Assembly (NCBI GenBank): GCA_032252755.1
Contig: JAVUPY010000009.1
Coordinates: 1-62,155, forward strand
Direction: 5' to 3'
Origin: Terriglobia bacterium
GTDB taxonomy: Bacteria > Acidobacteriota > Terriglobia > Terriglobales > Acidobacteriaceae
Length of the DNA stretch: 62,155 nucleotides
Shown here: one piece after another, positions 24,221 to 33,309 of the stretch
Layout: each line of letters begins with the position of its first letter
Numbering within the stretch: the first letter of the stretch is position 1
Position numbers and translations under genes: made by a program
The notes under the pieces: generated by a model
Told to the model about the DNA's origin: nothing
What the model saw: only the letters and a program-made list of their open reading frames with translations
Databases searched by the model: none

Positions 24221-25810
24221 TCAAAGTACTACGGCTCTTGCCTCTACTACCGCCGCTACTTCCCTGATCTTCTCCACCACAGCTTCCGACACGGGTCCGT
24301 CGAGATGGACGATGCCGATCGCGGAGCCCTTGGAAGTTACGTCTCCGCGGCGGCCCAGCGAGAAGTCGGCGATGTTTACCTTGTTGTCGCCGAGAATGGT
24401 CCCGACGTTGCCGATTACTCCGGGAACGTCCTGATTCCGCATGTAGAGGAGGTTGCGCCCGAGTGGGGCTTCAACGTCGATACCGTCAACGGCGAGCAGG
24501 CGAGGTTGGTCGCTGTGCAGGACGGTGCCGCGCATCTCGTGGGTTTCACTGCCGGCGCGAAGTTCGATGGAGAGGGTATTCGCGGCGCCTCCACCTGCGC
24601 GCTCCTTGCGGGTTTCCATGATCTGGACCCCACGCTCAGCGGCGATTTTTGAGGCGTTGACGAGATTGGCTGAGCCTGCAAGCGTGACGTTCAGGATTCC
24701 CATCACGACGGAGTTCTTCACCAATTCTGTTTTCCAGCGGCCGAGGTCTCCGGTGTAGCGAATGGTGACCTGTTCGGGGCGGCCGTTCGTCACCTGCGCG
24801 ACGAATGCGCCCAGCTTCCCCCCAAGGATCATGAAGGGGCGGGTTTGCTGGTACTCCTCTTCGGTCATCGAGGGCACGTTGACGGCGTTCTGGATGACAC
24901 CGTGCTTCAGGTACTCCTTGACCTGCTGCGCGATCTGAATGCCCACGGCGTCCTGTGCCTCATTGGTGGAACCGGCGATGTGCGGTGTGGCGATTACCTG
25001 CGGGAGGCCGATAAGTGGCGAAGTCTTCGGTGGCTCCTCGCGGAACACGTCCGCTGCCATGCCGGCAATGTGGCCTTCTTTGATGGCGGCGGCTACTGCG
25101 GCTTCGTCGACGAGTTCGCCGCGGGCACAGTTCACGATGCGGACGCCTTTCTTCATCTTGCTGATGGTCTCCGCGCCGATAATGCCCGACGTCTGCGGCG
25201 TGAGCGCCATGTGAAGAGAGAGGTAATCGGCGGCTTTCAGGACATCATCGAGCGGCTTGAGGTCCACGCCGGCCTGCTCGGCGACGGTTGGAGGGACGAA
25301 GGGATCGTAGGCGGCGACGCGCATGCCGAAAGCAAGCGCACGCTTCGCGACTTCGACGCCGATTCGGCCAAGGCCTAGGACGCCAAGAGTTTTGCCGCGG
25401 AGTTCGCTGCCTTGCAGCGATTTCTTCTCCCATTTGCCGGCGTGCATCAGTTCGTTAGCGCGGCAGAGATGGCGCGCCATGACGAGCATGAGCCCGAGCG
25501 TGTGCTCGGCGACGGCGACGGCGTTGGCTCCGGGCGTGTTCATCACGGCGATGCCTTTGTTCGTAGCGGCGTCGAGGTCGATGTTGTCGACGCCCACGCC
25601 GGCGCGTCCGATGACGCGGAGCTTGCCGGCATGTTGCAGCAGGTCGGCATCGGCCTGAACGGCCGAGCGCACGATGAGGGCGTCGGCGTCGGCGAGTTCA
25701 CTGGGCAGATTGCCGGAAACCTGTTCGGCGGTCAGAACATTCCACCCGGGTTCTTCGGTAAAGAGAGATATAGCGGCGGGAGAGATTTTCTCCGCAATGA
25801 CGATCTTCAT
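24221..25810 (-). CDS. serA: D-3-phosphoglycerate dehydrogenase
   Basis: About 529 residues with the long SerA architecture: a catalytic domain with a Rossmann fold (LGVLGLGRIGVEVAKRA at about 150), the NCARGELVDEAA and TPHIAGSTNEAQDAVG blocks, an intervening domain, and a C-terminal ACT domain (VPGVIGNVGTILGDNKVNIADFSLGR). It commits 3-phosphoglycerate to serine synthesis, NAD-linked. Start ATG at 25810, in frame with a TTG at 25825. It lies next to a class V aminotransferase, consistent with a short serine-biosynthesis pair separated by repeats. Confidence 0.96.
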   Translation of the reverse strand: MKIVIAEKISPAAISLFTEEPGWNVLTAEQVSGNLPSELADADALIVRSAVQADADLLQHAGKLRVIGRAGVGVDNIDLDAATNKGIAVMNTPGANAVAVAEHTLGLMLVMARHLCRANELMHAGKWEKKSLQGSELRGKTLGVLGLGRIGVEVAKRALAFGMRVAAYDPFVPPTVAEQAGVDLKPLDDVLKAADYLSLHMALTPQTSGIIGAETISKMKKGVRIVNCARGELVDEAAVAAAIKEGHIAGMAADVFREEPPKTSPLIGLPQVIATPHIAGSTNEAQDAVGIQIAQQVKEYLKHGVIQNAVNVPSMTEEEYQQTRPFMILGGKLGAFVAQVTNGRPEQVTIRYTGDLGRWKTELVKNSVVMGILNVTLAGSANLVNASKIAAERGVQIMETRKERAGGGAANTLSIELRAGSETHEMRGTVLHSDQPRLLAVDGIDVEAPLGRNLLYMRNQDVPGVIGNVGTILGDNKVNIADFSLGRRGDVTSKGSAIGIVHLDGPVSEAVVEKIREVAAVVEARAVVL

Positions 25811-25868
25811 TTTGAGTTGTCCCAAGGAATGCGTTGTTATGAAAGAATTATCGCTGAAAAACAGGAAA

Positions 25869-25950
25869 AGTTCTCAGTTCCCAGTTGGCGGTTCTCAGTA
25901 AAAAACCATAACTGCTCAACTGATAACTGAGAACCGAGAACTGAGAACTG
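25869..25950. repeat. Inverted pair of heptamer arrays between serA and aminotransferase
   Basis: Four AGTTCTC-type heptamers run from 25869 to 25896. After a short spacer the complementary AACTGAG-type units run from 25918 to 25950, so the two arrays can fold on each other into one long imperfect hairpin. It fills much of the 143-bp gap between the aminotransferase stop and serA. No gene overlaps. Confidence 0.7.
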
Positions 25951-25953
25951 TTT

Positions 25954-27144
25954 TCAAGCTTTTGCTTTTTCCTGGAGTTCGGCGGTGCAGCGCAGGTATG
26001 CCAGTTGCGCTGCCTTGAGGCCTGTGCCGAACTCGATGTGCTTCGGTTTCTGCACTTTCGCCAGTACGTGTTCCAGCGCGCCGACGATGCCGATAGTGTC
26101 GAGGTAGTCGTAGTAGCCGAGGTGAGCGATGCGGAAGAGCTTGCCCTTCATCTCGCCCTGGCCGTTGGCGACGACCGAAGCGAAGCGTTCGCGGAACTCT
26201 TTGACGATTGCGCCGGAGTCCAGCCCCTCCGGAACAAGGACCGCGGTCACGGCGGCGGCGGGGCAAGTCGGGGCGAACAGCTTCAGCCCGAGAGCCAGCA
26301 CGGCCTCGCGCGTCATGGCAGCGACGGTCTCGGCATTGTCGATGAGAGCTTCGCGGCCGGTGGCAAGGTCTCCCTTGCCCATGGTGCGGATGTATTCCAT
26401 CGCGGCGGCAAGTGCGGCTATGAGCGAGGTAGCAGGAGTGTAGGCTGATTCGCCGTTGGCAGCGGCTTTGCGTTCCTTGTAGAGGTCGAAGTAGTAACGC
26501 GGTTGCTTGGCGCGGACCATGCGCTCCCAAGCCTTTTCGCTGACCGAGAGGTAGGCGAGTCCGGGCGGTACCATGACAGCTTTTTGCGAGCCGCCGATGA
26601 TGACGTCCACGCCCCAGCCGTCCACGTCGAGATGGGTCGTGCCGAGCCCGGTGATGCCGTCGACCACAAGAAGGGCATCGGTGGGCCTCACGAGATTCGC
26701 GATTGCTTTCACGTCGTGACGGGCACCGGTGGAAGTTTCGGTGGCCTGCATATAGACGACGCGAGCGCCTTCGAGCTTCACCTTCACCTGCTCGAGGTCG
26801 AAGGTTTCACCGTAGGGAGCCGTAACCGTTTCGATGGTGCAGCCGAAGGCTTTTGCGAGCGAAGCCCAGCGCTCCCCGAATTTTCCGGCGGTCAGGATCA
26901 GGACCTTGTCGCCCGGCGAGGTTAGATTGGAAACGGATGCCTCCATGGCGCCCGTGCCGGAAGCCGCGAGCAGAAGCACGTCATTTCTTGTGCCGATGAA
27001 GGTTTTCAGATCGGCAAGGGTTCGCTTATACAGTTCGCGGAACTCCGCGGTTCGATGGTGAAAGTCTGCCGAGGCCATTGCCATCTGCGCCGCAGGAAGA
27101 AGCGGCGTCGGCCCCGGCGTGAACAGCCGGCTCTTGCGTAACAT
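25954..27144 (-). CDS. Class V aminotransferase (serine-pyruvate/alanine-glyoxylate type)
   Basis: 396 residues. PLP-binding lysine is K188 in GGSQKAVMVPPGLAYLS; TPGPTPLLP at the start and HRTAEFRELY match the alanine-glyoxylate/serine-pyruvate subgroup of class V. An alternative role as phosphoserine aminotransferase is possible because serA is the next gene on the strand, and several bacteria use such proteins in serine metabolism. The sequence alone does not decide it. Start is the ATG at 27144. Confidence 0.9.
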   Translation of the reverse strand: MLRKSRLFTPGPTPLLPAAQMAMASADFHHRTAEFRELYKRTLADLKTFIGTRNDVLLLAASGTGAMEASVSNLTSPGDKVLILTAGKFGERWASLAKAFGCTIETVTAPYGETFDLEQVKVKLEGARVVYMQATETSTGARHDVKAIANLVRPTDALLVVDGITGLGTTHLDVDGWGVDVIIGGSQKAVMVPPGLAYLSVSEKAWERMVRAKQPRYYFDLYKERKAAANGESAYTPATSLIAALAAAMEYIRTMGKGDLATGREALIDNAETVAAMTREAVLALGLKLFAPTCPAAAVTAVLVPEGLDSGAIVKEFRERFASVVANGQGEMKGKLFRIAHLGYYDYLDTIGIVGALEHVLAKVQKPKHIEFGTGLKAAQLAYLRCTAELQEKAKA

Positions 27145-27173
27145 GTTTTGGCTCCGCTGAACTCCGGGAGGGA

Positions 27174-28397
27174 TTACTCCAGGAGACTGATCGTTTGATA
27201 ATCAGAGGGTACCGCAGATTCAAGCTTGCCGTCACTGAAATACAAAACTAATCCAGAACTGCGGTCCTTGGCATCGCGGAGTAAGAGAAGAGCGTCGCCG
27301 TCGGGCTGCCTCGGATCGGCTGTCTTCCACTGAATCCTTGAGAAATTGGATTTCGGAATAACAGCGGCAACGGCAATGTAAGGGTACTTCACGTCGTACC
27401 GAACTTTGTCGTTGATGATGATGACGACGCGTCGTTGGCCGTCACTGTTCACGAGCAGGTAAACGGAGTCCTTCAAGGCTTGGCGCTGACCATCGAACTC
27501 AGCGGCGAACTTGCCGGTGGACTTCTGACCGGCATCGCGCGCCCATGCGGCGGCGTCGGGGTCGAGTTCATCGGCGGTCGCGAGGTGCCATCCACGTAAT
27601 GAGCCGAGACTGGCGGCGTCTATTGCCCTCATTCCGGGCGGTACGTACTGTCCTGTGCCGCCGGCGGGCAGCGGAGCGGTGACGGGTTGCTGCGCGGCAG
27701 TGATGATCCCGACCAGCGCGGTGATGATTCCGGCCACGATCGCCAGGCGGAGCACCAGGCGTCGATCACGCTTCAGCGGTTTGAGTTCGACGCGATCGGC
27801 GAATGGCATACGGGCCAGGTCGGAGGCGACACGGTCCATGGAGTGCAAATGCTCGCGAATGTGCTTGCCGGTGTCGGGCGTTGGGACGAGAGCTTCACTG
27901 AACTCGATCGTGCCATTGGAGATGTTGATGAACCCTTTTGCCAGGCAGCCGAGTTTACCGAGTTCCGCCAGCACGCCCTTGCTGCCAAGGAACATCTTGG
28001 CTTGCGTGGGATGGTCGGACTTGGTAAGAAAACGGGCGTCAAAGGAATCGTCGCCGGTCCGGACCTGGACCTTGCCTTCGCTGGTGCGGGCGCCCTTGGG
28101 TACTACCGTCATACGGAAATTTGCCGGCGCGGCCATTCGAATGTGCAGGCCGGGGGTGTTCTCGGCGTAACTGAGGCGGACGACGACTTCGCGGCCACCC
28201 TGCGTACCATTGATCACGAGGTCATCGCCGTCGCGGAAAATTTCGCCGTTGAGTTTCTTGGCGAGGTCGCGGGCGTCGGCGGCGTATTCTTTATGGCCTC
28301 CATAGACTTTCCGGTCGCGAAAATAGGCGATGAACGCGCCGAAAAAGACGACGGCGGCGACGATGACGACGGAAATGGCGACCGGGTTCAGATACAT
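27174..28397 (-). CDS. Two-TM protein of unknown function
   Basis: 407 residues. One membrane helix is at about 6-26 and a second at about 215-235 (RLAIVAGIITALVGIITAA). The N-terminal soluble part (30-210) and the C-terminal part (250-405, beta-rich) are separate domains with no recognised family. The start, the ATG at 28397, is divergent from the YqeY gene. It is not obviously in an operon. No catalytic motif was identified. Confidence 0.65.
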   Translation of the reverse strand: MYLNPVAISVVIVAAVVFFGAFIAYFRDRKVYGGHKEYAADARDLAKKLNGEIFRDGDDLVINGTQGGREVVVRLSYAENTPGLHIRMAAPANFRMTVVPKGARTSEGKVQVRTGDDSFDARFLTKSDHPTQAKMFLGSKGVLAELGKLGCLAKGFINISNGTIEFSEALVPTPDTGKHIREHLHSMDRVASDLARMPFADRVELKPLKRDRRLVLRLAIVAGIITALVGIITAAQQPVTAPLPAGGTGQYVPPGMRAIDAASLGSLRGWHLATADELDPDAAAWARDAGQKSTGKFAAEFDGQRQALKDSVYLLVNSDGQRRVVIIINDKVRYDVKYPYIAVAAVIPKSNFSRIQWKTADPRQPDGDALLLLRDAKDRSSGLVLYFSDGKLESAVPSDYQTISLLE

Positions 28398-28581
28398 GAA
28401 TCGACGTCCTTACACGGAGATATCGCCTTCCGCGAGGCAGCGCGAGCGGCAAAAGCTGCGGTATTCACGCTTTGGGGCGAATCATATCGCGCATTGATGG
28501 CGCTGCCAATAACCGCGGAGGGTCCTAAAGGACACTGCCGTAACCCGCACTTTGGTCATATCGGCAGATATAATTCTCCGC

Positions 28582-29031
28582 ATGAGCCTCATGGAACGAA
28601 TTCAGAAAGATATTGTTGAGTCGATGAAGACGAAGCAGGAGCTTCGGCTGTCGACGCTGCGGATGGCGAAATCCGCGCTGAAGAATAAGGAAATTGATAA
28701 GCGCGCGCCACTCGATGAAAAAGAAGAGATCGCCGTGCTCTCGACGCTGATCAAGCAGCGGAAGGACTCGATCGAGCAGTTCACGAAGGGCGGCCGCCTG
28801 GAATTGGCGCAAAAAGAGGCGGACGAAATCACCATCATCGAGGGCTATATGCCCAAGGCCGTTGGCGAGGACGAGATAGTCGCAACGGTAAAGGCCGTGA
28901 TTGCGGAGATGGGTTCGCCGACAATGAAGGACATGGGCAACGTAATGAAGGCGACCATGGCACGCTTCGGCGGGGCAAGAGTCGATGGCAAGCTGGTCAG
29001 CGAGACGGTGAAGAAAGAGCTAAGTAAGTAA
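28582..29031 (+). CDS. GatB/YqeY domain protein
   Basis: 149 residues in a helical fold, with DIVESMKTKQELRLSTLRMAKSALKNKEID and EADEITIIEGYMPKAVGEDEI matching YqeY. YqeY resembles the tail domain of GatB/GatE amidotransferases and probably binds tRNA, though its cellular job is not established. ATG at 28582 (MSLMERIQ) is preferred over a TTG 30 bases upstream. It is divergent from the two-TM gene and close to the RNase H gene on the opposite strand. Confidence 0.93.
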   Translation: MSLMERIQKDIVESMKTKQELRLSTLRMAKSALKNKEIDKRAPLDEKEEIAVLSTLIKQRKDSIEQFTKGGRLELAQKEADEITIIEGYMPKAVGEDEIVATVKAVIAEMGSPTMKDMGNVMKATMARFGGARVDGKLVSETVKKELSK

Positions 29032-29052
29032 CCGCGGATTGACGGGGATCAA

Positions 29053-29670
29053 TCAGCGTTTAAGGCGCACAACGACCTTGGCGCCTTCGGGCAGGCTGCC
29101 CTCCAAAAAGTGCACTACCCCTCCAGTGACAATTCCGGTGACTTCCTTCGCATCGCTACTCTGCTGGGGAGCGGCGGTCCTTTTGCCCGTCCCTTGATCC
29201 ATGGCGAGGTTCGCGAGGCGATCCGCTTCGCGGTTCTGCTCGCGATAGACGTGCTGGATGTGGAATGAGTCCAATTTGCGGATGAGGTCCTTGGCTTCAC
29301 GATAGATGTCGAACAGGGCTTCGCTGCGGACCTTGTACTCCCCTTTGATCTGTTTGACGAGAAGTTCGGAGTCGCTGCGCACTTTCAGGCTGCTGTAGCC
29401 GTTCTTGAGGGCATATTCGAGCGCGGCGACCAGTCCGGAATATTCGGCGAAATTATTGGTCTGGGCGCCAAGGTATTCGTGGAGGGAGTCGATCTTTGCT
29501 CCCGAGGCGTCCTGAAGTACAACGCCGTACCCAGCAGGGCCGGGGTTGCCGCGCGCGCCACCGTCGATATTTGCGACGAGAACAGGCTCGTCATCAGAGG
29601 CTTGGGGCGAGCTGAACATTTCCTGCGTTCCCGATCTCCCGGTATTGCCGGGAGCTTTGCGAAAGGGCAT
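29053..29670 (-). CDS. RNase HI-family protein with C-terminal extension
   Basis: 205 residues. The RNase H fold (about 30-160) keeps its acidic residues: NIDGGARGNPG, TNNFAEYSGL, VRSDSELLVKQI and NREADRLANLAM. It cleaves RNA in RNA-DNA hybrids in family members. After the fold, about 45 residues include VTGGVVHFLEGSLPEGAKVVVRLK. The first 17 residues are poorly conserved-looking, so an internal ATG (residue 18) is an alternative start. There is no nearby replication gene. Confidence 0.88.
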   Translation of the reverse strand: MPFRKAPGNTGRSGTQEMFSSPQASDDEPVLVANIDGGARGNPGPAGYGVVLQDASGAKIDSLHEYLGAQTNNFAEYSGLVAALEYALKNGYSSLKVRSDSELLVKQIKGEYKVRSEALFDIYREAKDLIRKLDSFHIQHVYREQNREADRLANLAMDQGTGKRTAAPQQSSDAKEVTGIVTGGVVHFLEGSLPEGAKVVVRLKR

Positions 29671-29685
29671 GGCGGAAGTTTATCA

Positions 29686-29706
29686 GGGCACCGGGTACCA
29701 GGTATT
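29686..29706. repeat. Three heptamer repeats (GGGTACC type)
   Basis: GGGCACC, GGGTACC and AGGTATT lie in 7-bp register in the intergenic DNA between the RNase H and VanX-like genes. The units resemble those at 771-805. Confidence 0.6.
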
Positions 29707-29746
29707 GGCAAGAAACACGATTCTCGAAGTACCCACCCCCGAGTAT

Positions 29747-30481
29747 CTAGGATCCCTGATTGGTCGCGCCCAGCTTCTCGAACGGAATGTTGATGATCGG
29801 GTACTGTTTCCAATCTTTGTAATCGAAGTGCCACCACTCGTATTCGTAGACGGTGAAGCCCTGCTTCTCCATGGCGGCGCGCAGGAGGTCGCGGGTGTGG
29901 CGCTCCTGTTCGGTGCCGCCCTTGTAGGTCGGGTACGCGCGCTCGCTCATCTCGTCGTAGAGGCTGGGCATGGGCACCTTGCGGCCGGTCTTGAGGTCGT
30001 AGAGGGTCAGGTCGACGGCGCATCCGCGGTTGTGGTTGGAACCGTGGGCAGGGTCGGCGACGAACTCGTGCTTATCCGGCGGGGTCGCGTCCCAGAACAT
30101 CTTTGTGACATACCAGGGGCGGTAGCCGTCATGAATTAACAGACCGTATCCCTCTTTGTTCAACTCGTGGCTGGCGCGGACCAGGGCTTCCGCCGCAGGG
30201 CGCTGCAGGAAGGCACGGGCCTGCGTATACATCGGTGTGCCAAGGAAGTTGTTGCTGGTCGCGTAGCGAATGTCGAGCTTGATCGTGGGATCGAGAGTGA
30301 CCAGTTCGACGAGATCGGGCTTCCGGAAAGTACCCTTTTCAACCGGCGGCTTGGCGGCCAGAGCTTCCTTCCGAAGCTGCGGAACCGGCGCTACGGGGTC
30401 AATACGGAAGACTTTCGGCTGCTGCGCAAAAGTTGCGGCAACGAGGATCAGGGGAAACAGGGGGAGAACGACACGTCGCAT
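29747..30481 (-). CDS. ddpX: D-alanyl-D-alanine dipeptidase (VanX family)
   Basis: 244 residues with a signal peptide (about 1-20, ending TFAQQ). Zinc-site pattern: GSNHNRGCAVDLTLYD (histidine then aspartate) and EWWHFDYKDW (glutamate and histidine), together with IRYATSNNFLG near the start. Family enzymes hydrolyse D-Ala-D-Ala and are either resistance enzymes (VanX) or housekeeping salvage enzymes (DdpX). No VanH/VanA neighbours exist, so salvage or cell-wall turnover is more likely than resistance. The protein appears exported. Confidence 0.9.
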   Translation of the reverse strand: MRRVVLPLFPLILVAATFAQQPKVFRIDPVAPVPQLRKEALAAKPPVEKGTFRKPDLVELVTLDPTIKLDIRYATSNNFLGTPMYTQARAFLQRPAAEALVRASHELNKEGYGLLIHDGYRPWYVTKMFWDATPPDKHEFVADPAHGSNHNRGCAVDLTLYDLKTGRKVPMPSLYDEMSERAYPTYKGGTEQERHTRDLLRAAMEKQGFTVYEYEWWHFDYKDWKQYPIINIPFEKLGATNQGS

Positions 30482-30551
30482 GACGAGATACGATACCGCA
30501 TTTGCGAGCTTCTGTGTGCGCCGCTCGGCCGCACGGCCAACATTGCAGAGA

Positions 30552-31928
30552 TTACTTCGAGTTTGCGTGGACCGGTTGTGATACTCCGAGGAGGATTTGG
30601 AAGAGCAGCAGGTATCGGCGAACGTTGGCCGTCATGAGGAAATTTTCTTTCACGTGCTCATAACCGTTGCGGCCGAGCTGGGCTGCGAAGTCTGGATGGG
30701 TCAGCAGATAACGCATCTGGTAGGCGGCGCCTTCGACCGAGTGCACGAGGACGCCGGTGAGCTTATGGATGACCTGAACAGGGATTCCGCCGACGGCGGA
30801 GGCGATGACGGGTTTCTGCTTCCATAGCGCCTCAGCGACGGTAAGACCAAAGCCTTCGCGCAGAGACTTTTGGATCACGATGGTGGATGCCCGCTGCAGG
30901 GCATTGATCTCCAGGGCCGCCCATGGCGGCAGATTGAGAATGATGACGTCGGGATCGTTTCCGGCTGCTTCCTGCACTTCCTTTAAAACGGCCGCGCCTT
31001 CGGGGTCGTCCGAGGCTCCGCCGCCGGCGAGCACGAGTTGGCAATCGACGTAACGCTTGGCGAGCTTATAGGCCTCGATGACGCCGACGGGATCTTTAAG
31101 GCGATCGAAGCGCGAAATCTGGGTGACGATGGGGCGCTTGCGGTCGATGCCAAAGTCGTCGCAGACCCTTGCGATGACGGAATCATCGAGAGATCTGTTC
31201 TTCTCCGAGAGGGCGTCGATGCAGGGATAAAAGAGATATTGCGGGATGGGAAGCTGGCGCGAGAACGCGGGTGAGCTGAAGATCGAGGCGTCATACTGTT
31301 CGATCATGGGGCGCAGGAATCCCCAGACCTCGGAGTTGGGATGCGAGAGATCGATGTGGCATCGCCAGATCCATTTCGCGTGCGACTCAGGTTTGCTGCA
31401 GACGAGATTGGCAGGCTGAGGATCGTGGATCACCACGATGTCTTCGTTGAACTGCATTCGCTTGCGGTTCTGTTCGTTATAGAGCAGGAAAAGTTCGCGG
31501 GCTGCTTTGCTGAGGGTGTATTCGCCGCCGTGCAACGCGTTGTGAAATGCCTTTGTGACTTCGAAGAAGTCGTTGCCGCCGGTGATAACCTCCCATTTCG
31601 TGGGCACATCGAGTTCGGAGATGAGCGGTATGAGCCGGTTCAGCATCTCGGCAACGCCGCCGCCCATCGATGTGGAGTTCACCATCTTCACGGTCTTGCC
31701 GCACACTCGCTGTGCGAGGAAGCGCAACTCGTCGATATTTGCCTGACCAACGACAGGGATGTAGTCGTCCAGTTTCGGCGGCGGAGCTGGTTCGGGCGGG
31801 GTGGTGCTGATGCGCGGTTTCCGCCGACGTTCGATGAACGGAGCGGCCGGATGATCCGGAGCCAGATCGCCATAGGCCGGCCTTTCAGGAGTTAGAGTGG
31901 GTGAGCGATCGTCTTTTTGTTCGTCCAT
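30552..31928 (-). CDS. treT: Trehalose synthase-like glycosyltransferase (GT4, TreT type)
   Basis: About 458 residues from the ATG at 31928. The GT4 fold carries the nucleotide-sugar motif REGFGLTVAEALWKQKPVIAS (near 360) and the N-terminal VKMVNSTSMGGGVAEMLNRLIPL, the hallmark of trehalose glycosyltransferring synthases. It would join glucose from a nucleotide sugar to glucose to make trehalose, an osmolyte. The gene starts 17 bp after the stop of the DUF5752 gene on the same strand, so the pair should be co-transcribed. An upstream in-frame extension to 32069 would overlap the DUF5752 gene. Confidence 0.9.
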   Translation of the reverse strand: MDEQKDDRSPTLTPERPAYGDLAPDHPAAPFIERRRKPRISTTPPEPAPPPKLDDYIPVVGQANIDELRFLAQRVCGKTVKMVNSTSMGGGVAEMLNRLIPLISELDVPTKWEVITGGNDFFEVTKAFHNALHGGEYTLSKAARELFLLYNEQNRKRMQFNEDIVVIHDPQPANLVCSKPESHAKWIWRCHIDLSHPNSEVWGFLRPMIEQYDASIFSSPAFSRQLPIPQYLFYPCIDALSEKNRSLDDSVIARVCDDFGIDRKRPIVTQISRFDRLKDPVGVIEAYKLAKRYVDCQLVLAGGGASDDPEGAAVLKEVQEAAGNDPDVIILNLPPWAALEINALQRASTIVIQKSLREGFGLTVAEALWKQKPVIASAVGGIPVQVIHKLTGVLVHSVEGAAYQMRYLLTHPDFAAQLGRNGYEHVKENFLMTANVRRYLLLFQILLGVSQPVHANSK

Positions 31929-31945
31929 CTTCTCTTCTCTCCGAA

Positions 31946-32626
31946 TCAAAGCACTGAGCGCAGTGTGCGTACGATCTGCTGCCGAACTTCCTGCAGCGTA
32001 GCAGTGTAAATGTCTATGCGGTTCAGCCGTGCGGCCACCGCCGGGAGTCCCATCTCGTTTTCGAGCCATTCCGAGAAATCGTTGGACGTGAGTTTTAGCC
32101 TCAGCCGAGCCTCGATGAAGTGGTAGTGAATGCTGTGCAGGTTCACCTTCTCCATGGCATCGATAAATTCAGGTAAATCGCGCGCCTCCATTGGAGTGGG
32201 AATCACGATCGTATCCGAGGTACAGAAGTAGAACGGTTCCAGGGCAACACGGTCCCGGGCGCGAGGAGTCTGCTGAAGGTAATCTTCAATGGTTTTGATG
32301 ATGCGGCCTCGCAAGGTCGGAATGGACGTGTATTCTCGGACATCGAGGGAAGCCAGTTGCTCAGCGAGGGCAACCTCATTGCAGGCGGAAAATGCCCAAT
32401 GGGCGAAATCGTTGGAAAAACCCTCTGGAATGAAATGGTGCTCCTGCAAGGTGCGGAACGTGTGCTGGAAAATCGAATCGTCAGGAACGACCCGCAGCGC
32501 GTCCAACAGTTCGCCAAGAGTGGTCGCGCTTTCACGGCAGATTCGGAGGAGATAGGCCGCGGTATTAAAGTAAAACGGGGACTTCGCGACCCGCTGAGCA
32601 CCAGTTGGGAGCTGGGCGGTTGCCAC
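31946..32626 (-). CDS. DUF5752 family protein
   Basis: 226 residues, no signal peptide or membrane helix. Features shared with DUF5752, as I recall it: SPFYFNTAAYLLRI near the N-terminus, ALEPFYFCTSDTIVIPTPMEARDLPEFIDAMEKV and HSIHYHFIEARLRLKLTSNDFSEWLENEMGL in the centre. GTG at 32626 has AGGAGG with 4-base spacing, a strong site. Family function is not established. It is the upstream gene of the probable trehalose operon, so a partner or regulatory role for the synthase is inferred. Confidence 0.85.
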   Translation of the reverse strand: MATAQLPTGAQRVAKSPFYFNTAAYLLRICRESATTLGELLDALRVVPDDSIFQHTFRTLQEHHFIPEGFSNDFAHWAFSACNEVALAEQLASLDVREYTSIPTLRGRIIKTIEDYLQQTPRARDRVALEPFYFCTSDTIVIPTPMEARDLPEFIDAMEKVNLHSIHYHFIEARLRLKLTSNDFSEWLENEMGLPAVAARLNRIDIYTATLQEVRQQIVRTLRSVL

Positions 32627-32733
32627 TCGGCCTCCTGTAATCGGCGTTCACGCCGTGATCGTAGTCGAAGTGAATTGGATGCAGCAATGCCCGCGCGCCG
32701 TTGCGCTACGCCGAGACCAGCCGACGAGCACGA

Positions 32734-33096
32734 CTAGTGTCTGCGGCTATTATCCATCGGATTCGTTGGGTAAAGCAGGTAAGAAACAGCCACGGCGCCC
32801 AGAATCATCCATGCGATGTTCATGCGGGCGGCGTCGTTCTCCACGCGAGCGCTGCCCACCGGCGGGAACAGGAAGAGGGAGAAAACGATCGCCGCGCTCA
32901 AAGAACCGGCGAGGCTTACAGCTAAACCGAATTGCCGGGAGAGGAGAACCAGCACCACAATAAAGGCAATCGGCAGAAACCCTCGGATTGCGGACTTGTG
33001 AAACAGGAACGTGAGCAAAGCAGCGAGCACGGCGCTCAGCAGCGTTCCCACCGCAAGATTAATGGGTTTCTGAAAGCGTTGAATCAGTTGAATCAT
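32734..33096 (-). CDS. DUF4118-like membrane protein
   Basis: 120 residues with four predicted membrane helices. The segment LLSRQFGLAVSLAGSLSAAIVFSLFLFPPVGSARVENDAARMNIAWMILGAVAVSYLL resembles the four-helix DUF4118 module found in KdpD-type kinases, here without a kinase. It is a stand-alone protein of unknown function. Neighbours are the trehalose pair (same strand, downstream) and the CPA2 antiporter (divergent), a setting compatible with osmotic or potassium physiology but no more than that. Confidence 0.75.
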   Translation of the reverse strand: MIQLIQRFQKPINLAVGTLLSAVLAALLTFLFHKSAIRGFLPIAFIVVLVLLSRQFGLAVSLAGSLSAAIVFSLFLFPPVGSARVENDAARMNIAWMILGAVAVSYLLYPTNPMDNSRRH

Positions 33097-33309
33097 AGGA
33101 ACACTATCTAAGATGGCATGAATCGTGAGTCACGCAGCAAAATTCGAGAGCTGGTTTTGCAATTCATGCATCAAAGCGTTGCCACGCTCGCGGTGGAGGA
33201 AAGGGAATTTTGGACTTGTGCCGCCTTGCGAACAGGAGCAGCAGAGACTTTGGAATTTGCTGGCTGCTCCAGGGGCCCTCGGGTGAAAATATAGCTCCCC
33301 ATCGAAAGT

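Noticed and set aside
29747-30481. Glycopeptide resistance locus (VanX)
   Set aside because: No VanH, VanA or VanRS-like gene is nearby; the signal peptide and isolation fit a housekeeping D-Ala-D-Ala dipeptidase.
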